DNA of 64,000 nucleotides from Brevibacillus fulvus (lineage in GTDB: Bacteria > Bacillota > Bacilli > Brevibacillales > Brevibacillaceae): positions 80,756 through 144,755 of the forward strand of contig NZ_JAFBEB010000009.1 in assembly GCF_016908525.1 (NCBI RefSeq). Reading direction: 5' to 3'. Positions within the stretch are counted from its first letter, which is position 1. Every line of letters begins with the position of its first letter. The position numbers and the translations under genes were made by a program. A model generated the notes under the pieces. That model had not been told where the DNA came from, made no database searches, and worked only from the letters and a program-made list of their open reading frames with translations. Shown one piece after another: positions 44,336-52,544 of this stretch.

Positions 44336-46207
44336 CTAGAGGCGATATTTTTGCAGTTTTCGGTAAAACGTACTGCGGGGAATACCCAGCAGTTTCGCCG
44401 CAGCGGAAGCGCTTCCATTTGTCTTGTGCAAAGCCTGAACAATCGATTGCTTTTCGAGCTGTTCGCGATAAGACCATGATTCCTCCCGGCTGGAGCTCCG
44501 TCCATCCCACTCGGTCGTTGCCGCTGTGGCAGCTAGCAGGCCAAAATCGCCGCCAAACAGCTCGGGCAGCAGCAGGGGAATCTCCTCTTCAGTCATGACG
44601 CTGAGCCGCTCCAGTACGTTAAACAGCTCCCTGACGTTTCCTGGCCAATCATAATGCATAAACTGATCGATCAGCTCAGGAAACATCGGCACATCGAGAT
44701 TGTTTTTTTGGCAGTAGTAGCGAACAAGATGAGGGATGTCTTCTTTTCGTTCGCGCAAAGGTGGAATAGAGAGAGGATAAACGTGGAGTCGGTAAAAAAG
44801 GTCTTCGCGAAACGTTCCTTCCTTGACCATTTGGCTCATATCCCGATGCGTTGCGCTAATAATCCGGAGTTGAACCGGGATCTCCGCAGAACTGCCGATC
44901 GGCGTAACCTTTCTTTCCTGTAATACGCGCAGCAAGGCGACTTGCATCTGCGGCGGAATTTCGCCAATCTCGTCGAGAAACAAGGTGCCGCCGTTCGCTT
45001 GCACCAGCTTTCCTTTGTAGCCGTGACGACGCGCACCCGTAAAAGCCCCTTCCGCGTAGCCAAACAGCTCGCTTTCAATCAGTTCTTTCGGAATTGCGCC
45101 ACAGTTTACGGCAATAAACGGGCCGTTATTGCACGGACTATTATCGTGGATGGCCCGGGCAACCAACTCTTTGCCCGTACCGCTCTCCCCCTTGAGAAAA
45201 ACGTTGATGCTGCGCCGGGAAATGCGCTCAATCTGCTGTAAAACTTGCCGAAATACGCTGCTGACGCCGGTTTCTCCCCCAAAGCGAATCGGTTGCGCGG
45301 AAAAAGAGGCGGGAAGCAAACTGCGCCGGGAAGGTTCGCTGAGCATGATCGCGTACCCAAGAAGCCCTCCGTGCTGCCGGGAGTAGACAGGCGTTCGCTG
45401 CCGCTCTGCATATCCGTACTCACGCAAGAAATCCGGATACGTCCATCTTCCGGAGGATGGCGCCGTTTTTTCCCGAACAGCTTTGTTGGCCAGGACAATC
45501 TGCTGTCGTTCGTTGACAATCACGCCCGGAAACACCGTTTCCAGCTGTTCCCACGCCGTGCGAATCAGTTCCAGTTCATCTTGTTGCCGTCGTCTTTTCC
45601 ATTCCTGTTCAACGGTATAGGCGAGCGTCGAAACGATCGCCAGCATATAGGGATGTGTCCGCTCGATCGGACAAGAGAGATCGACGATGCCGAGCAGCTG
45701 CCCTTGTTCATCGCGGATCGGCGAGGCCGAGCAGCTCCAGTGATGCGAGGCAACGGAGTAGTGTTCCGTCCCGATCACCATGACCGGCTCTCCTGCGTAC
45801 AGGGCCGTCCCGATCGCATTGGTTCCCACTTCCTCCTCTGTCCAGCGCACACCTTCCACAAAATTGATCTCCCGGGCGCGCTGCAAAACAGGGCTTTGCC
45901 CGTTCATCGAGAGCACGTAGCCTTCCGGGTCAATCAGCAAGGCGAGCATCCCCGTATCCTCGATGAAGGAAGTCAGCTTGCGGACATGAGGCAAGGTAAG
46001 TTCGAGCCATTGCCGCGACTTCTGCTTTTGACTGTCAAAAGCCTTGCCGCTCAAGACGCTCCGCCCTGTTCCCGAATACGGGTTGACGACCGCCTGCTTG
46101 CAGCGAATCCACGACTCCGATATTCGCTTGTTCATGCGTGTCGAATCCAGCACACCCTCTTGCACAAAACGTTTCCACATGCTTGCAGAAAGCGTTTCGT
46201 TTAACAA
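44336..46207 (-). CDS. acoR: Sigma-54-dependent activator of acetoin catabolism, AcoR
   Basis: About 623 residues from the TTG at 46207 (eight bases after GGGAGG); a longer frame starts at 46339. An N-terminal sensory GAF-like region (about 60-210), a PAS-like middle (about 215-310) and an AAA+ domain with Walker A GESGTGKE, the sigma-54 contact loop GAFTGA and Walker B GGTLFLDEIGEI. The C-terminal Fis-type HTH (SAAAKLLGIPRSTFYRKLQKY) binds upstream activating sites. It senses acetoin or its status and activates the sigma-54 promoter at 43303-43320. It is followed 22 bases later by the lipoyl transferase gene. Confidence 0.94.
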   Translation of the reverse strand: MLNETLSASMWKRFVQEGVLDSTRMNKRISESWIRCKQAVVNPYSGTGRSVLSGKAFDSQKQKSRQWLELTLPHVRKLTSFIEDTGMLALLIDPEGYVLSMNGQSPVLQRAREINFVEGVRWTEEEVGTNAIGTALYAGEPVMVIGTEHYSVASHHWSCSASPIRDEQGQLLGIVDLSCPIERTHPYMLAIVSTLAYTVEQEWKRRRQQDELELIRTAWEQLETVFPGVIVNERQQIVLANKAVREKTAPSSGRWTYPDFLREYGYAERQRTPVYSRQHGGLLGYAIMLSEPSRRSLLPASFSAQPIRFGGETGVSSVFRQVLQQIERISRRSINVFLKGESGTGKELVARAIHDNSPCNNGPFIAVNCGAIPKELIESELFGYAEGAFTGARRHGYKGKLVQANGGTLFLDEIGEIPPQMQVALLRVLQERKVTPIGSSAEIPVQLRIISATHRDMSQMVKEGTFREDLFYRLHVYPLSIPPLRERKEDIPHLVRYYCQKNNLDVPMFPELIDQFMHYDWPGNVRELFNVLERLSVMTEEEIPLLLPELFGGDFGLLAATAATTEWDGRSSSREESWSYREQLEKQSIVQALHKTNGSASAAAKLLGIPRSTFYRKLQKYRL

Positions 46208-46366
46208 GAAGCCACCCTCCCTTCGTATTCTCCTAAGTGCTTCGCCCGTTATCCCGTTTTTGTCTGACATAACCATATGTATGAGCGGATTTCCATTACA
46301 TGCCGGGTTGAAATTCTCATCATCGTCTCCATGACGCAAACAACCGCATCGACCATTCGAGCTCCT

Positions 46367-46954
46367 TTACTGCAATGCCTGTTCTTTGTATGCGGCAGCC
46401 ACAAACTCCCAATCTTTCAGAAAATAGCTCCATAGATTGGGACGACGGCGCACCGCCAACGGATGATAGGAAACGGCCGTTTTTACGCCGCGCGGTGAAT
46501 GCCACGCTTGTCGAAGCGTTTTCACCTCGGCTTCCGGTTCTCCGAAGAAGGACTGAACCGCGACATTCCCCAGACAAACCACCATTTGCGGAGCCTTGCT
46601 GTCCAATTGCGCCAGCAAATGCTGCATGCAGATGGCCCGCGTCGCTGTCTTGTCGTAGGCCTTGGTGGGGCGGCGCTTTAAAATGTACGTGACGTATAAA
46701 TCCTGCTGATCGAGTCCCGCCGCATACAGCGCCTTTTGCATCGTTTCCCTCGTTCCACAGAGGAGGGGCTGCCCTTCCCGATCTTCTCTGGCCCCCGGAT
46801 TATCAAGGACGATCATAATCGGGGCTTGTGGATTTCCTTCGCCCCAAACCATTCTTGACCCGTGCTGGTAAAGCCCGCAATCTGTACAATTTTCCAAACC
46901 AGCCGGCGGTTGTTCCTCCAGCCAAATCGTCGGGCATTTTCCCTCCATGCTCAT
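46367..46954 (-). CDS. Uracil-DNA glycosylase superfamily protein (family 4-like)
   Basis: About 195 residues from the ATG after AGGAGG. Cys residues near the start (ENCTDCGL) and a third in LLCGTRETM are candidates for an Fe-S cluster, as in family 4 and 5 glycosylases. Motif 1 is VLDNPGAREDREGQP near residue 55 and motif 3 SYHPLAVRRRP near residue 165, with His in place. It would remove uracil or a related base from DNA. The motifs deviate from typical family 4 (LDNPG instead of GEAPG), so substrate preference is uncertain. Confidence 0.8.
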   Translation of the reverse strand: MSMEGKCPTIWLEEQPPAGLENCTDCGLYQHGSRMVWGEGNPQAPIMIVLDNPGAREDREGQPLLCGTRETMQKALYAAGLDQQDLYVTYILKRRPTKAYDKTATRAICMQHLLAQLDSKAPQMVVCLGNVAVQSFFGEPEAEVKTLRQAWHSPRGVKTAVSYHPLAVRRRPNLWSYFLKDWEFVAAAYKEQALQ

Positions 46955-47002
46955 ACACTCCTCCTGTTGGTTTTCTTTTCCTAGCATGGGAGAAAGGGCG
47001 GA

Positions 47003-47037
47003 CAAATAAACACAACCACCCTCATCAGGTGGTTGTG
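47003..47037 (-). terminator. Intrinsic terminator after brnQ
   Basis: A perfect 10-bp stem (47011-47020 with 47028-47037), followed by TTTATTTG on the minus strand. Confidence 0.85.
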
Positions 47038-47061
47038 TGTTCGCTAACGATATTCGATTAC

Positions 47062-48417
47062 TTATTTCAGCGTTTCAGCCGGGTAGTAATCCTGGTTGTT
47101 CTGTCCTTTAACAGGCATTTTTATCGCCAGCCCGATGGCGCATCCGATCAATGCAGGGATGATCCAGCCCAGCCCGATGTTATAAAGCGGCAAATACTGG
47201 CGAAGAAAGTCGTCGAGAAAGGCTACGTTTAGCCCCGTTTCTTTTAAACCATCTATGAGGCTGATCAAAAAGGTCAAAAGCAAGCTGCCTTGGTAGACGG
47301 AAGCCTTTCCTTTGAACCAGGAATGAAAGAAGGTTAAAAACATCAGCACAATTGCGACGGGATAAATAATCGTCAATACCGGAACCGAAAACGAAATCAA
47401 CTGGGCAAGCCCAGCGTTGGCGATAATCGTACTGAAAACAGACAGCCCGATGGCGAACGTTTTATACGAGACAGACGGAATCAATTTATGGAAGTAGGCA
47501 GCGCAGGCAGTGATGAGCCCGACGCTCGTGGTCAGGCAAGCCAAAATGACGATCAATCCCATCAAAATGCTGCCAAACATTCCGAAATAAAAATGAGATA
47601 CTTGCGATAATACCGCTCCGCCGTTATCGAGGTGGCCGAATTGTTCCACGCTGGTCGCCCCGATATACGAAAGCACGGAATAAATGATCGCCAGGATCGA
47701 GGAAGCAATGACCGCAGCCTTCAAACAAACGCTCATCATCTGCTTTTTCGCTGTTGCCCCTTTTGCCTGAATCGTATTAATGACGATAATCCCAAATACA
47801 AACGCGGCCAGCGCATCCATCGTTAAATAGCCCTCTTGAAATCCGTGAAAAAACGCATGGGCAGTATACTTCTCTGTCGGTGGCTGCAGTTTTCCAATAG
47901 GATTGACGACTCCAACAACTGCTAATATTCCGACAAATAAAAGCAACAGCGGCGTCAAAATTTTCCCGACAATATCGACGATCTTGGAAGGGTTAAGAGA
48001 AAACAGACACGTTACCCCAAAATAAACGATCGTAAACACCAGCAATGGAACAAATCCGGCGCCTTCGGGAAGAAACGGTTTGATTCCGATCTCAAAGGAA
48101 ACACTGCCCGTTCGCGGAATCGCAAACAATGGGCCAATCGTTAAGTAGAGCACAGAAGTAAAGACAACTCCAAACACCGGATGAACCCTGCTGGCCAAAG
48201 AAAGCAAGTCTTCTTTTCCAGAGAATCCAAAAGCAAGCACACCCAGCAGCGGCAACCCCACGCCTGTAATTAAAAATCCGAAATTGGCCGACCAAAGGTT
48301 TAATCCGGCCGATTGACCAAGCATCGCCGGGAAAATCAAGTTGCCTGCGCCAAAAAACAGTGCAAACAGCATGAACCCGATAATAACAATTGATTTAAAT
48401 GATAGCTTCGTTTCCAT
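47062..48417 (-). CDS. brnQ: Branched-chain amino acid:cation symporter BrnQ
   Basis: About 451 residues from the ATG after GGGGG, with 12 hydrophobic helices. The LIVCS family is recognised by the N-terminal GFMLFALFFGAGNLIFPAMLG and GVGLPLLGVLAFG. It imports leucine, isoleucine and valine with a cation. It lies between two terminators, so it is a single-gene unit. A 26-base perfect palindrome 120 bases upstream of the start (48537-48562) is a candidate operator. Confidence 0.95.
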   Translation of the reverse strand: METKLSFKSIVIIGFMLFALFFGAGNLIFPAMLGQSAGLNLWSANFGFLITGVGLPLLGVLAFGFSGKEDLLSLASRVHPVFGVVFTSVLYLTIGPLFAIPRTGSVSFEIGIKPFLPEGAGFVPLLVFTIVYFGVTCLFSLNPSKIVDIVGKILTPLLLLFVGILAVVGVVNPIGKLQPPTEKYTAHAFFHGFQEGYLTMDALAAFVFGIIVINTIQAKGATAKKQMMSVCLKAAVIASSILAIIYSVLSYIGATSVEQFGHLDNGGAVLSQVSHFYFGMFGSILMGLIVILACLTTSVGLITACAAYFHKLIPSVSYKTFAIGLSVFSTIIANAGLAQLISFSVPVLTIIYPVAIVLMFLTFFHSWFKGKASVYQGSLLLTFLISLIDGLKETGLNVAFLDDFLRQYLPLYNIGLGWIIPALIGCAIGLAIKMPVKGQNNQDYYPAETLK

Positions 48418-48536
48418 AAATAACCCCCATGAATAAAATAACAATTGCTTACGGAAGTTTCCTTTCCTATTTTACAAATACCAAAGAGTTTGCCGCGCAT
48501 TGGGATCGATATGCACAAACCGCAAATTTGATTATT

Positions 48537-48562
48537 AATAATTTGCATAATTGCAAATTATT
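48537..48562. promoter_or_regulatory. 26-base perfect palindrome upstream of brnQ
   Basis: 11-base arms AATAATTTGCA (48537-48547) and the exact complement (48552-48562) around TAAT. It is not a CodY box by sequence. The 379-base gap 48418-48796 otherwise holds the terminator of the next gene and AT-rich sequence with no recognisable feature. Confidence 0.55.
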
Positions 48563-48733
48563 TTCACTCTTACTCAACTTATTCATTTATGATACATATT
48601 TTCCTCTCCATGCATCAAGTCCAAATTGTGGGGATTCCATTTCGGCGGAAAACTGTTCATAACCGCTGCTCCTGCCAACCGGGTTTGAAAGCCAAGAAGT
48701 TATTTTACTCGCACACAGTCTGTCTTGTCAAAT

Positions 48734-48769
48734 CAAAAGCTCGCCCCCCTTTTTTGGGAAGCGAGCTTT
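48734..48769 (-). terminator. Intrinsic terminator after the MetE-like gene
   Basis: 9-bp stem (48736-48744 with 48761-48769) extended by G-C pairs around a T-rich loop, followed by TTTTG on the minus strand. Confidence 0.8.
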
Positions 48770-48796
48770 CTTTGGCTTTCACGATACGCAATCAAT

Positions 48797-49900
48797 TTAT
48801 CCCCAAATTTCTTTGGAAATCTCGACGATATATTTCAACTTCGCCCATTGCTCTTCTTCGGTTAAAATATTTCCGTGATGAGTGGAGGCAAATCCGCATT
48901 GCGGACTGATGCACAATTGCTCGAGTGGCACATATTTTGACGCTTCTTCCACCCGCGCTTTAATATTGTCCTTATCTTCCAACTTTCCATGTTTTGATGT
49001 GAATACACCCAACACTACTTGCGGGCCGCCGTTCGGAATGTATTCCAGTGGTCCAAAGTCGCCGGAACGTTCATCATCATATTCGAGGAAAAAGCCGTTT
49101 ACTTTTTCTTTTGCAAACAATGTTGGCGCAATTTTCGCATAACTTCCTTCAAACGCCCATTTCGAACGGTAGTTTCCACGGCAAAGGTGCGTGGTTACAA
49201 TCAAATCTTCCGGTTTGTCTTCCAATACTCCGTTCACCACGCGCAAAGCCAAGTCGATTAATTGTTCGCGAGAATAGCCGCTATCATTAAACGGAATTTC
49301 CGGAGCATTCAGACCAGCAATGTAAACATCGTCCAGTTGTAAGTAACGGCAGCCTGCATCATAAAAAGCTTTGATCGCATCTCGATATGTTTGGATAACA
49401 TCCTTTGTATATTCCTCAATGTCAGGGTAAATTTCCAAATTGCGGATACCAGCGTTAAACAATTGATTCGGACTTGGAATGGTTTGTTTGGCAACAGCCC
49501 GCTCCCCAACGATTTCTTTAAACTCGAGAAAATCTTTGATATGCGGGTGATCCGGGTTAAACGAAATTTTCCCGACAACGCGCACATCGTATCTTTCCGT
49601 TTCCTCTCCCTTGAATGCAAATCCGCGCTCTGGAATGTAGCCTTCCACTCCATTCAAATGTTCGAGAAAATCGGTATGCCAAAATCTGCGGCGAAATTCT
49701 CCATCGGTAACAGCCTGGAGTCCGACTTCGATTTGCTTGTCAACGATTTTTTTAATTTCTTCCGTTTCAATAGCGTGCAGTTCTTGTGCGGTAATATTGC
49801 CTTCCTGAAAATCCCTTCTGGCCTGATGGATGCGCTCTGGCCGCAATAAACTCCCCACATGATCTGCTCGAAATGGAGCTTTCACTCGTGTCTTCGTCAT
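48797..49900 (-). CDS. MetE-like methyltransferase (YxjG/YxjH type)
   Basis: 367 residues, corresponding to the C-terminal catalytic half of cobalamin-independent methionine synthase (PF01717). Motifs: FRADHVGSLLRP at the start, QLDDVYIAGLN near residue 190, a zinc-ligand His/Cys set in VTTHLCRGNY near residue 237 and SPQCGFAS near residue 337. The family lacks the N-terminal MetE half, and the methyl donor is not firmly known (possibly methylcobalamin or a betaine-like compound). It is preceded by a LysR regulator and a likely LysR-controlled promoter, not by an S-box. Confidence 0.9.
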   Translation of the reverse strand: MTKTRVKAPFRADHVGSLLRPERIHQARRDFQEGNITAQELHAIETEEIKKIVDKQIEVGLQAVTDGEFRRRFWHTDFLEHLNGVEGYIPERGFAFKGEETERYDVRVVGKISFNPDHPHIKDFLEFKEIVGERAVAKQTIPSPNQLFNAGIRNLEIYPDIEEYTKDVIQTYRDAIKAFYDAGCRYLQLDDVYIAGLNAPEIPFNDSGYSREQLIDLALRVVNGVLEDKPEDLIVTTHLCRGNYRSKWAFEGSYAKIAPTLFAKEKVNGFFLEYDDERSGDFGPLEYIPNGGPQVVLGVFTSKHGKLEDKDNIKARVEEASKYVPLEQLCISPQCGFASTHHGNILTEEEQWAKLKYIVEISKEIWG

Positions 49901-49971
49901 AACTGATCCCTCTCCCTCTTTCCTTTACTTACTGTTCGTTCGATGTAAGGAAAGAATAGCACAGGAAGCTC

Positions 49972-50022
49972 ATTATAACGTAACACGATTAATCTATCCC
50001 TTGTTATAGTTTCAAACTATAA
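49972..50022 (-). promoter_or_regulatory. LysR-type box and promoter of the MetE-like gene
   Basis: TTATAGTTT-C-AAACTATAA (50004-50022) is a perfect 9-bp inverted repeat with the T-N11-A form of LysR sites, overlapping the lysR stop codon. A TATAAT -10 (49972-49977) follows about 27 bases later with no good -35, the usual layout of an activator-dependent promoter. Confidence 0.6.
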
Positions 50023-50934
50023 CTGACGCAATTCCTCTTCAATTGACTCTTTTAAGTATTGAATATAAATATTGGCCAACGGACTGTTTGTAACGGTTTT
50101 ATGCGTGATATAGCCGACATTGATCCGTTCTTTGACTTTCAGGGGAACGGCGATAATGTCCTTGCTGTTTAATTGATGACTAATGAGACCAGTTGAAATC
50201 GTATAGCCATTTAAACCAATCAGCAAATTAAATAAAGTGGCCCGATCCGACACCCGAATATTTTTGGGCCTGGAGAGCGTACTCAAAATTTCCTCGGAAA
50301 AATAAAAGGAATTATAATCGCCTTGTTCAAAAGAGAGGTACGGATATGGAAGCAAATCCGTCAGCGTCACATATTCCTGTTTGACCAGCGGGTTTTTCGA
50401 GCTGATAAACACATGGGGTTTTGCCTCAAACAGCTCATGGAACAGCAAATTTCCTTCTCTGAGAAACTTTTGGATCACCTTTTCGTTAAAATCATTGACA
50501 TATAAAATGCCAATCTCACTGCGCAAGTTTTTCACATCATCGATAATTTCATAAGTCTTCGTTTCCCGCAAAGTAAACTCGTATTCTTCCCGGTCGTATT
50601 CTTTTAACAGTCGTACAAAAGCACTTACCGCAAACGAATAATGCTGGGCCGAGACAGAGAAATGTTGCTGCGGCGATCTTGTATTCGTATAACGATTTTC
50701 AAGAAGTTCAGCCTGTTCCACTACCTGTCTGGCGTAACCGAGAAACTCCGATCCTTCAGGAGTAATCAAGATTCCCTTGTTCGTTCGCAAAAAAATGGTA
50801 ATTCCGACTTCCTCCTCCAGCTCTTTCAACGCATTGGAAAGGCTGGGTTGACTAATAAACAGCCTTTGCGCTGCTTTGTTAATCGAACGGCTCCTCGCTA
50901 CTTCAATCACATATTTTAGTTGTTGTAACGTCAT
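50017..50934 (-). CDS. LysR-family transcriptional regulator
   Basis: 305 residues. The N-terminal HTH (about 1-60) reads LQQLKYVIEVARSRSINKAAQRLFISQPSLSNALK, the classic LysR domain; a periplasmic-binding-like effector domain follows (about 90-295). Effector unknown. Located directly upstream of the MetE-like gene in the same direction, with a LysR-type inverted repeat between them, it is likely its activator. The subgroup resembles sulfur-metabolism regulators such as YtlI or CysL, which fits methionine metabolism but is not proof. AAAAGGG precedes the ATG. Confidence 0.9.
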   Translation of the reverse strand: MTLQQLKYVIEVARSRSINKAAQRLFISQPSLSNALKELEEEVGITIFLRTNKGILITPEGSEFLGYARQVVEQAELLENRYTNTRSPQQHFSVSAQHYSFAVSAFVRLLKEYDREEYEFTLRETKTYEIIDDVKNLRSEIGILYVNDFNEKVIQKFLREGNLLFHELFEAKPHVFISSKNPLVKQEYVTLTDLLPYPYLSFEQGDYNSFYFSEEILSTLSRPKNIRVSDRATLFNLLIGLNGYTISTGLISHQLNSKDIIAVPLKVKERINVGYITHKTVTNSPLANIYIQYLKESIEEELRQL

Positions 50935-51020
50935 CTTTCTTCCCTTTTCCTCACATCATCGTTATTCTGAATTATACACTCATTCTCACGATAATGATTA
51001 TACGAACCTGGCCGATATGC

Positions 51021-51056
51021 GTAAAAGGGCGCTGCCCTTGTTCAAGGATCGCGCCC
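51021..51056 (-). terminator. Intrinsic terminator after the PilZ gene
   Basis: An outer GGGCGC/GCGCCC stem (51027-51032 with 51051-51056) and an inner CCTTG/CAAGG helix, followed by TTTT on the minus strand. Confidence 0.72.
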
Positions 51057-51121
51057 GATGTTAGAGGTTGAACTCCGAAAAAATGTTCACTTTTCAGCCA
51101 TTACAGGCAAACTGTTCCGAA

Positions 51122-51763
51122 TCATCTCTGGAACCCTTTTCCTTTGTTGCGAATGTCAATTTGCCTGCGAATGCAATAACTGATAATCTCTCGTCTTACA
51201 TGTTCCTTCATGTCAATAAATTCCACGGAAATTCGCGAAAACTTATCTTTCTCCTGTATCACGTTCACGATTTTGCCTTGGAACGAAATATCCTTGGCTT
51301 CCGGATGGTGGGCAACCAGCAACGAGCCTTTAATTTTTTCACCGACTTGAAACAGATCGTGGTTTTTGGCGAAAAAAGCCATGCCTCCGCCGCTCACGTC
51401 TTCCGTTGTAAACCTTGCCTTTTTTCCTTCCTCTGTCTCAATCGCAACCGCCAATGCGGCCGGAACCCGAAAATAATTGCGTTTCTCCGTACGTTTAATT
51501 TCTTCCGGACGAGGCGTTAGCATGGATAATTGATTTTCCAACAGTGTCAGCGTGGAAGCGAACTCATACATGCCCTGCCCCATCATATGAAAGTAGACAT
51601 GGATGCGTTTTCCGTAATCGATATTCATCCGTACGCCGCTTTTGCTCAGCGGATATTGAACGCTCAGAAAGTTTTCGGTAACCTTCAAAATTTGGGTAAA
51701 GTACGTATTCTCCTCGTATTCAATGACAAGCAACTGCCCGTCCCAAAACTCGACGATTTCCAT
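51122..51763 (-). CDS. PilZ-domain c-di-GMP effector (flagellar-brake type)
   Basis: About 213 residues. An N-terminal YcgR_2-like domain (about 1-95) precedes a PilZ domain with KRNYFRVPAALAV near residue 105 (the RxxxR-type c-di-GMP arm, here RNYFR) and EDVSGGGMAFF near 132 (D/NxSxxG motif). Such proteins bind cyclic di-GMP and slow flagellar rotation or alter motility. The start at 51763 is nine bases after GAGGAG. It lies 13 bases after the GGDEF gene. Confidence 0.87.
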   Translation of the reverse strand: MEIVEFWDGQLLVIEYEENTYFTQILKVTENFLSVQYPLSKSGVRMNIDYGKRIHVYFHMMGQGMYEFASTLTLLENQLSMLTPRPEEIKRTEKRNYFRVPAALAVAIETEEGKKARFTTEDVSGGGMAFFAKNHDLFQVGEKIKGSLLVAHHPEAKDISFQGKIVNVIQEKDKFSRISVEFIDMKEHVRREIISYCIRRQIDIRNKGKGFQR

Positions 51764-51776
51764 CCCCAACCACTCC

Positions 51777-52454
51777 TCATTTCAATCCCCGTATAAAATG
51801 AAGGCTTTTTTTGCTTGCCCCCCTGGACTGTTCGAAATGACGATGCACTTTTTCGCGGTACATTTTTTGCTCAGCCACTCTGATCAAATCATTCAGGAGA
51901 TAAGCTTCATTTGGAGCGGTGGCCAATCCGACAGAAATCGAAACTCTGGTGTCCAGTTCTTTGGAAATGGCATTGAATTTACGTTGCAGTCTTTGCAACA
52001 GTTCGTTTACCGACGATTCTTCCTTGCAACATAACAGAAGCAAAAACTCATCTCCGCCCCATCTGGCGACATAATCGTTTTTTCCCGCGGTTTGCGCAAG
52101 AATGCCTGCGGTTCTTGTTAAAACCAGATCGCCCAGCTCATGCCCATAACAATCGTTAATCTGTTTAAAATTATCAATATCGATATAAGCAACAACCAGC
52201 TTTTCTCTCCGTCTCAGACAGCGCTGATATAACTTGCGGAAGCTTTTTTCCATAATCACTTTTCGATTAAACACGTTTGTTAGCGGATCTCTTTCCGCAT
52301 GGTACTTTTTGATGTCATATTGTTTGCCGAGCCACCAGGCGATCGGGAGCGTCACCACAAATGCGGCGATGGTAAAGGCAGAGTTTGCATTGTGCAGGAT
52401 GAGAACAAGGAGCGCGATGAATGCGGTCAAAACGATTCTTCCTTGATATTGCAT
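51777..52454 (-). CDS. Membrane-associated GGDEF diguanylate cyclase
   Basis: About 225 residues. Two hydrophobic segments at the N-terminus (about 5-42) and a GGDEF domain (about 60-215): DPLTNVFNRKVI, YIDIDNFKQIND and an intact RWGGDEFLLLL active site. No RxxD inhibitory site is visible upstream of it. Expected to make cyclic di-GMP from two GTP. The ATG at 52454 follows AAGGATGG; TTG codons just upstream are alternatives. It lies directly upstream of the PilZ gene, so messenger and effector may be co-expressed. Confidence 0.87.
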   Translation of the reverse strand: MQYQGRIVLTAFIALLVLILHNANSAFTIAAFVVTLPIAWWLGKQYDIKKYHAERDPLTNVFNRKVIMEKSFRKLYQRCLRRREKLVVAYIDIDNFKQINDCYGHELGDLVLTRTAGILAQTAGKNDYVARWGGDEFLLLLCCKEESSVNELLQRLQRKFNAISKELDTRVSISVGLATAPNEAYLLNDLIRVAEQKMYREKVHRHFEQSRGASKKSLHFIRGLK

Positions 52455-52544
52455 ACACAACAACCATCCTTAGTCAGCGAGTTTCCTCACTGTTGTTTTT
52501 ATGAAAGGTTCCTTAGGTTTGGCCAAGCAGTGAAAATGATTTCT

